Assembly: GCA_023250775.1 (NCBI GenBank)
Contig: JAHFAA010000055.1
Coordinates: 1 to 13,286, forward strand
Direction of reading: 5' to 3'
Length of the DNA stretch: 13,286 nt
Origin: Bdellovibrionales bacterium
GTDB taxonomy: Bacteria > Bdellovibrionota > Bacteriovoracia > Bacteriovoracales > Bacteriovoracaceae
Position numbers and translations under genes: made by a program. This document shows positions 13,234 through 13,286 of the stretch, piece by piece. Below the pieces are notes generated by a model. That model did no database searches and had not been told where the DNA came from. It was given only the letters and a program-made list of their open reading frames with translations. Each line of letters opens with the position of its first letter. Positions within the stretch are counted from its first letter, which is position 1.

Positions 13234-13286
13234 GTGATTCGTTTTCAATCCCTGTGTTTATTTGCCTTAGTGCTTTGTTCTTGTGC
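13234..13286 (+). CDS. Start of a predicted lipoprotein (possibly BamB), cut by the window edge
   Basis: Only 17 codons are visible. GTG at 13234 follows AAGGTGG at a five-base spacing, ten bases after the YfgM-like stop. The residues MIRFQSLCLFALVLCSC form a short basic start, a hydrophobic core and a Cys at position 17 that could be a lipobox cysteine. ATG at 13232 is followed directly by TGA and is not a start. In gammaproteobacteria yfgM is followed by bamB, a lipoprotein of the outer-membrane assembly complex, so BamB is the best guess from context alone. Confidence 0.5.
   Translation, partial: MIRFQSLCLFALVLCSC

Overview
The window is a gene-dense stretch (about 13.3 kb, moderate GC) of a Gram-negative bacterial chromosome. 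Several things suggest the Bdellovibrionota (Bdellovibrio, Bacteriovorax or Peredibacter-like) or another former deltaproteobacterial lineage. These are the housekeeping genes (IF3-L35-L20, RNase III-Era-Der, a PlsB-type acyltransferase), several small exported or outer-membrane proteins without obvious named families, a lipoprotein metalloprotease, and an IF3 with a long tail. This placement is inference from gene content, not from a marker tree.

Layout, left to right. (1) The 3' end of a PlsB-like glycerol-3-phosphate acyltransferase runs in from the left edge and ends at a probable intrinsic terminator. (2) A promoter then drives infC, rpmI and rplT. The infC start is not ATG/GTG/TTG but an ATA behind a strong ribosome binding site. 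(3) On the minus strand lie a matrixin-like zinc metalloprotease lipoprotein and a small-type transaldolase. (4) A divergent plus-strand gene encodes an exported coiled-coil protein of unknown function and is possibly translated from a leaderless mRNA. (5) A minus-strand pair follows: a tyrosine recombinase-like protein with an eroded active site, and directly behind it a ClsB-like phospholipase D family protein. (6) A divergent intergenic region of about 226 bp carries promoters on both strands, an inverted repeat inside the promoter spacer, and a leader hairpin. It feeds the plus-strand operon rnc-era-der. Der carries an insertion of roughly 100 residues in its second GTPase domain. (7) Two minus-strand outer-membrane-type proteins come next. 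(8) From a divergent promoter, a YfgM-like membrane-anchored TPR protein is followed by the first 17 codons of a probable lipoprotein cut by the right edge. In gammaproteobacteria the order yfgM-bamB-der is common, so that last gene may be bamB.

Functionally, most of the window serves translation and ribosome assembly (IF3, L35, L20, RNase III, Era, Der) and the envelope (PlsB, ClsB-like protein, lipoprotein protease, outer-membrane proteins, YfgM-like protein). I found no CRISPR array, insertion sequence, tRNA or rRNA. I do not see a clear new multi-gene system. The strongest oddities are the Der insertion, the ATA start and acidic tail of IF3, the degenerate recombinase paired with a phospholipase D family enzyme, and the rnc leader structure. 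There is no gene-free stretch over 300 bases.
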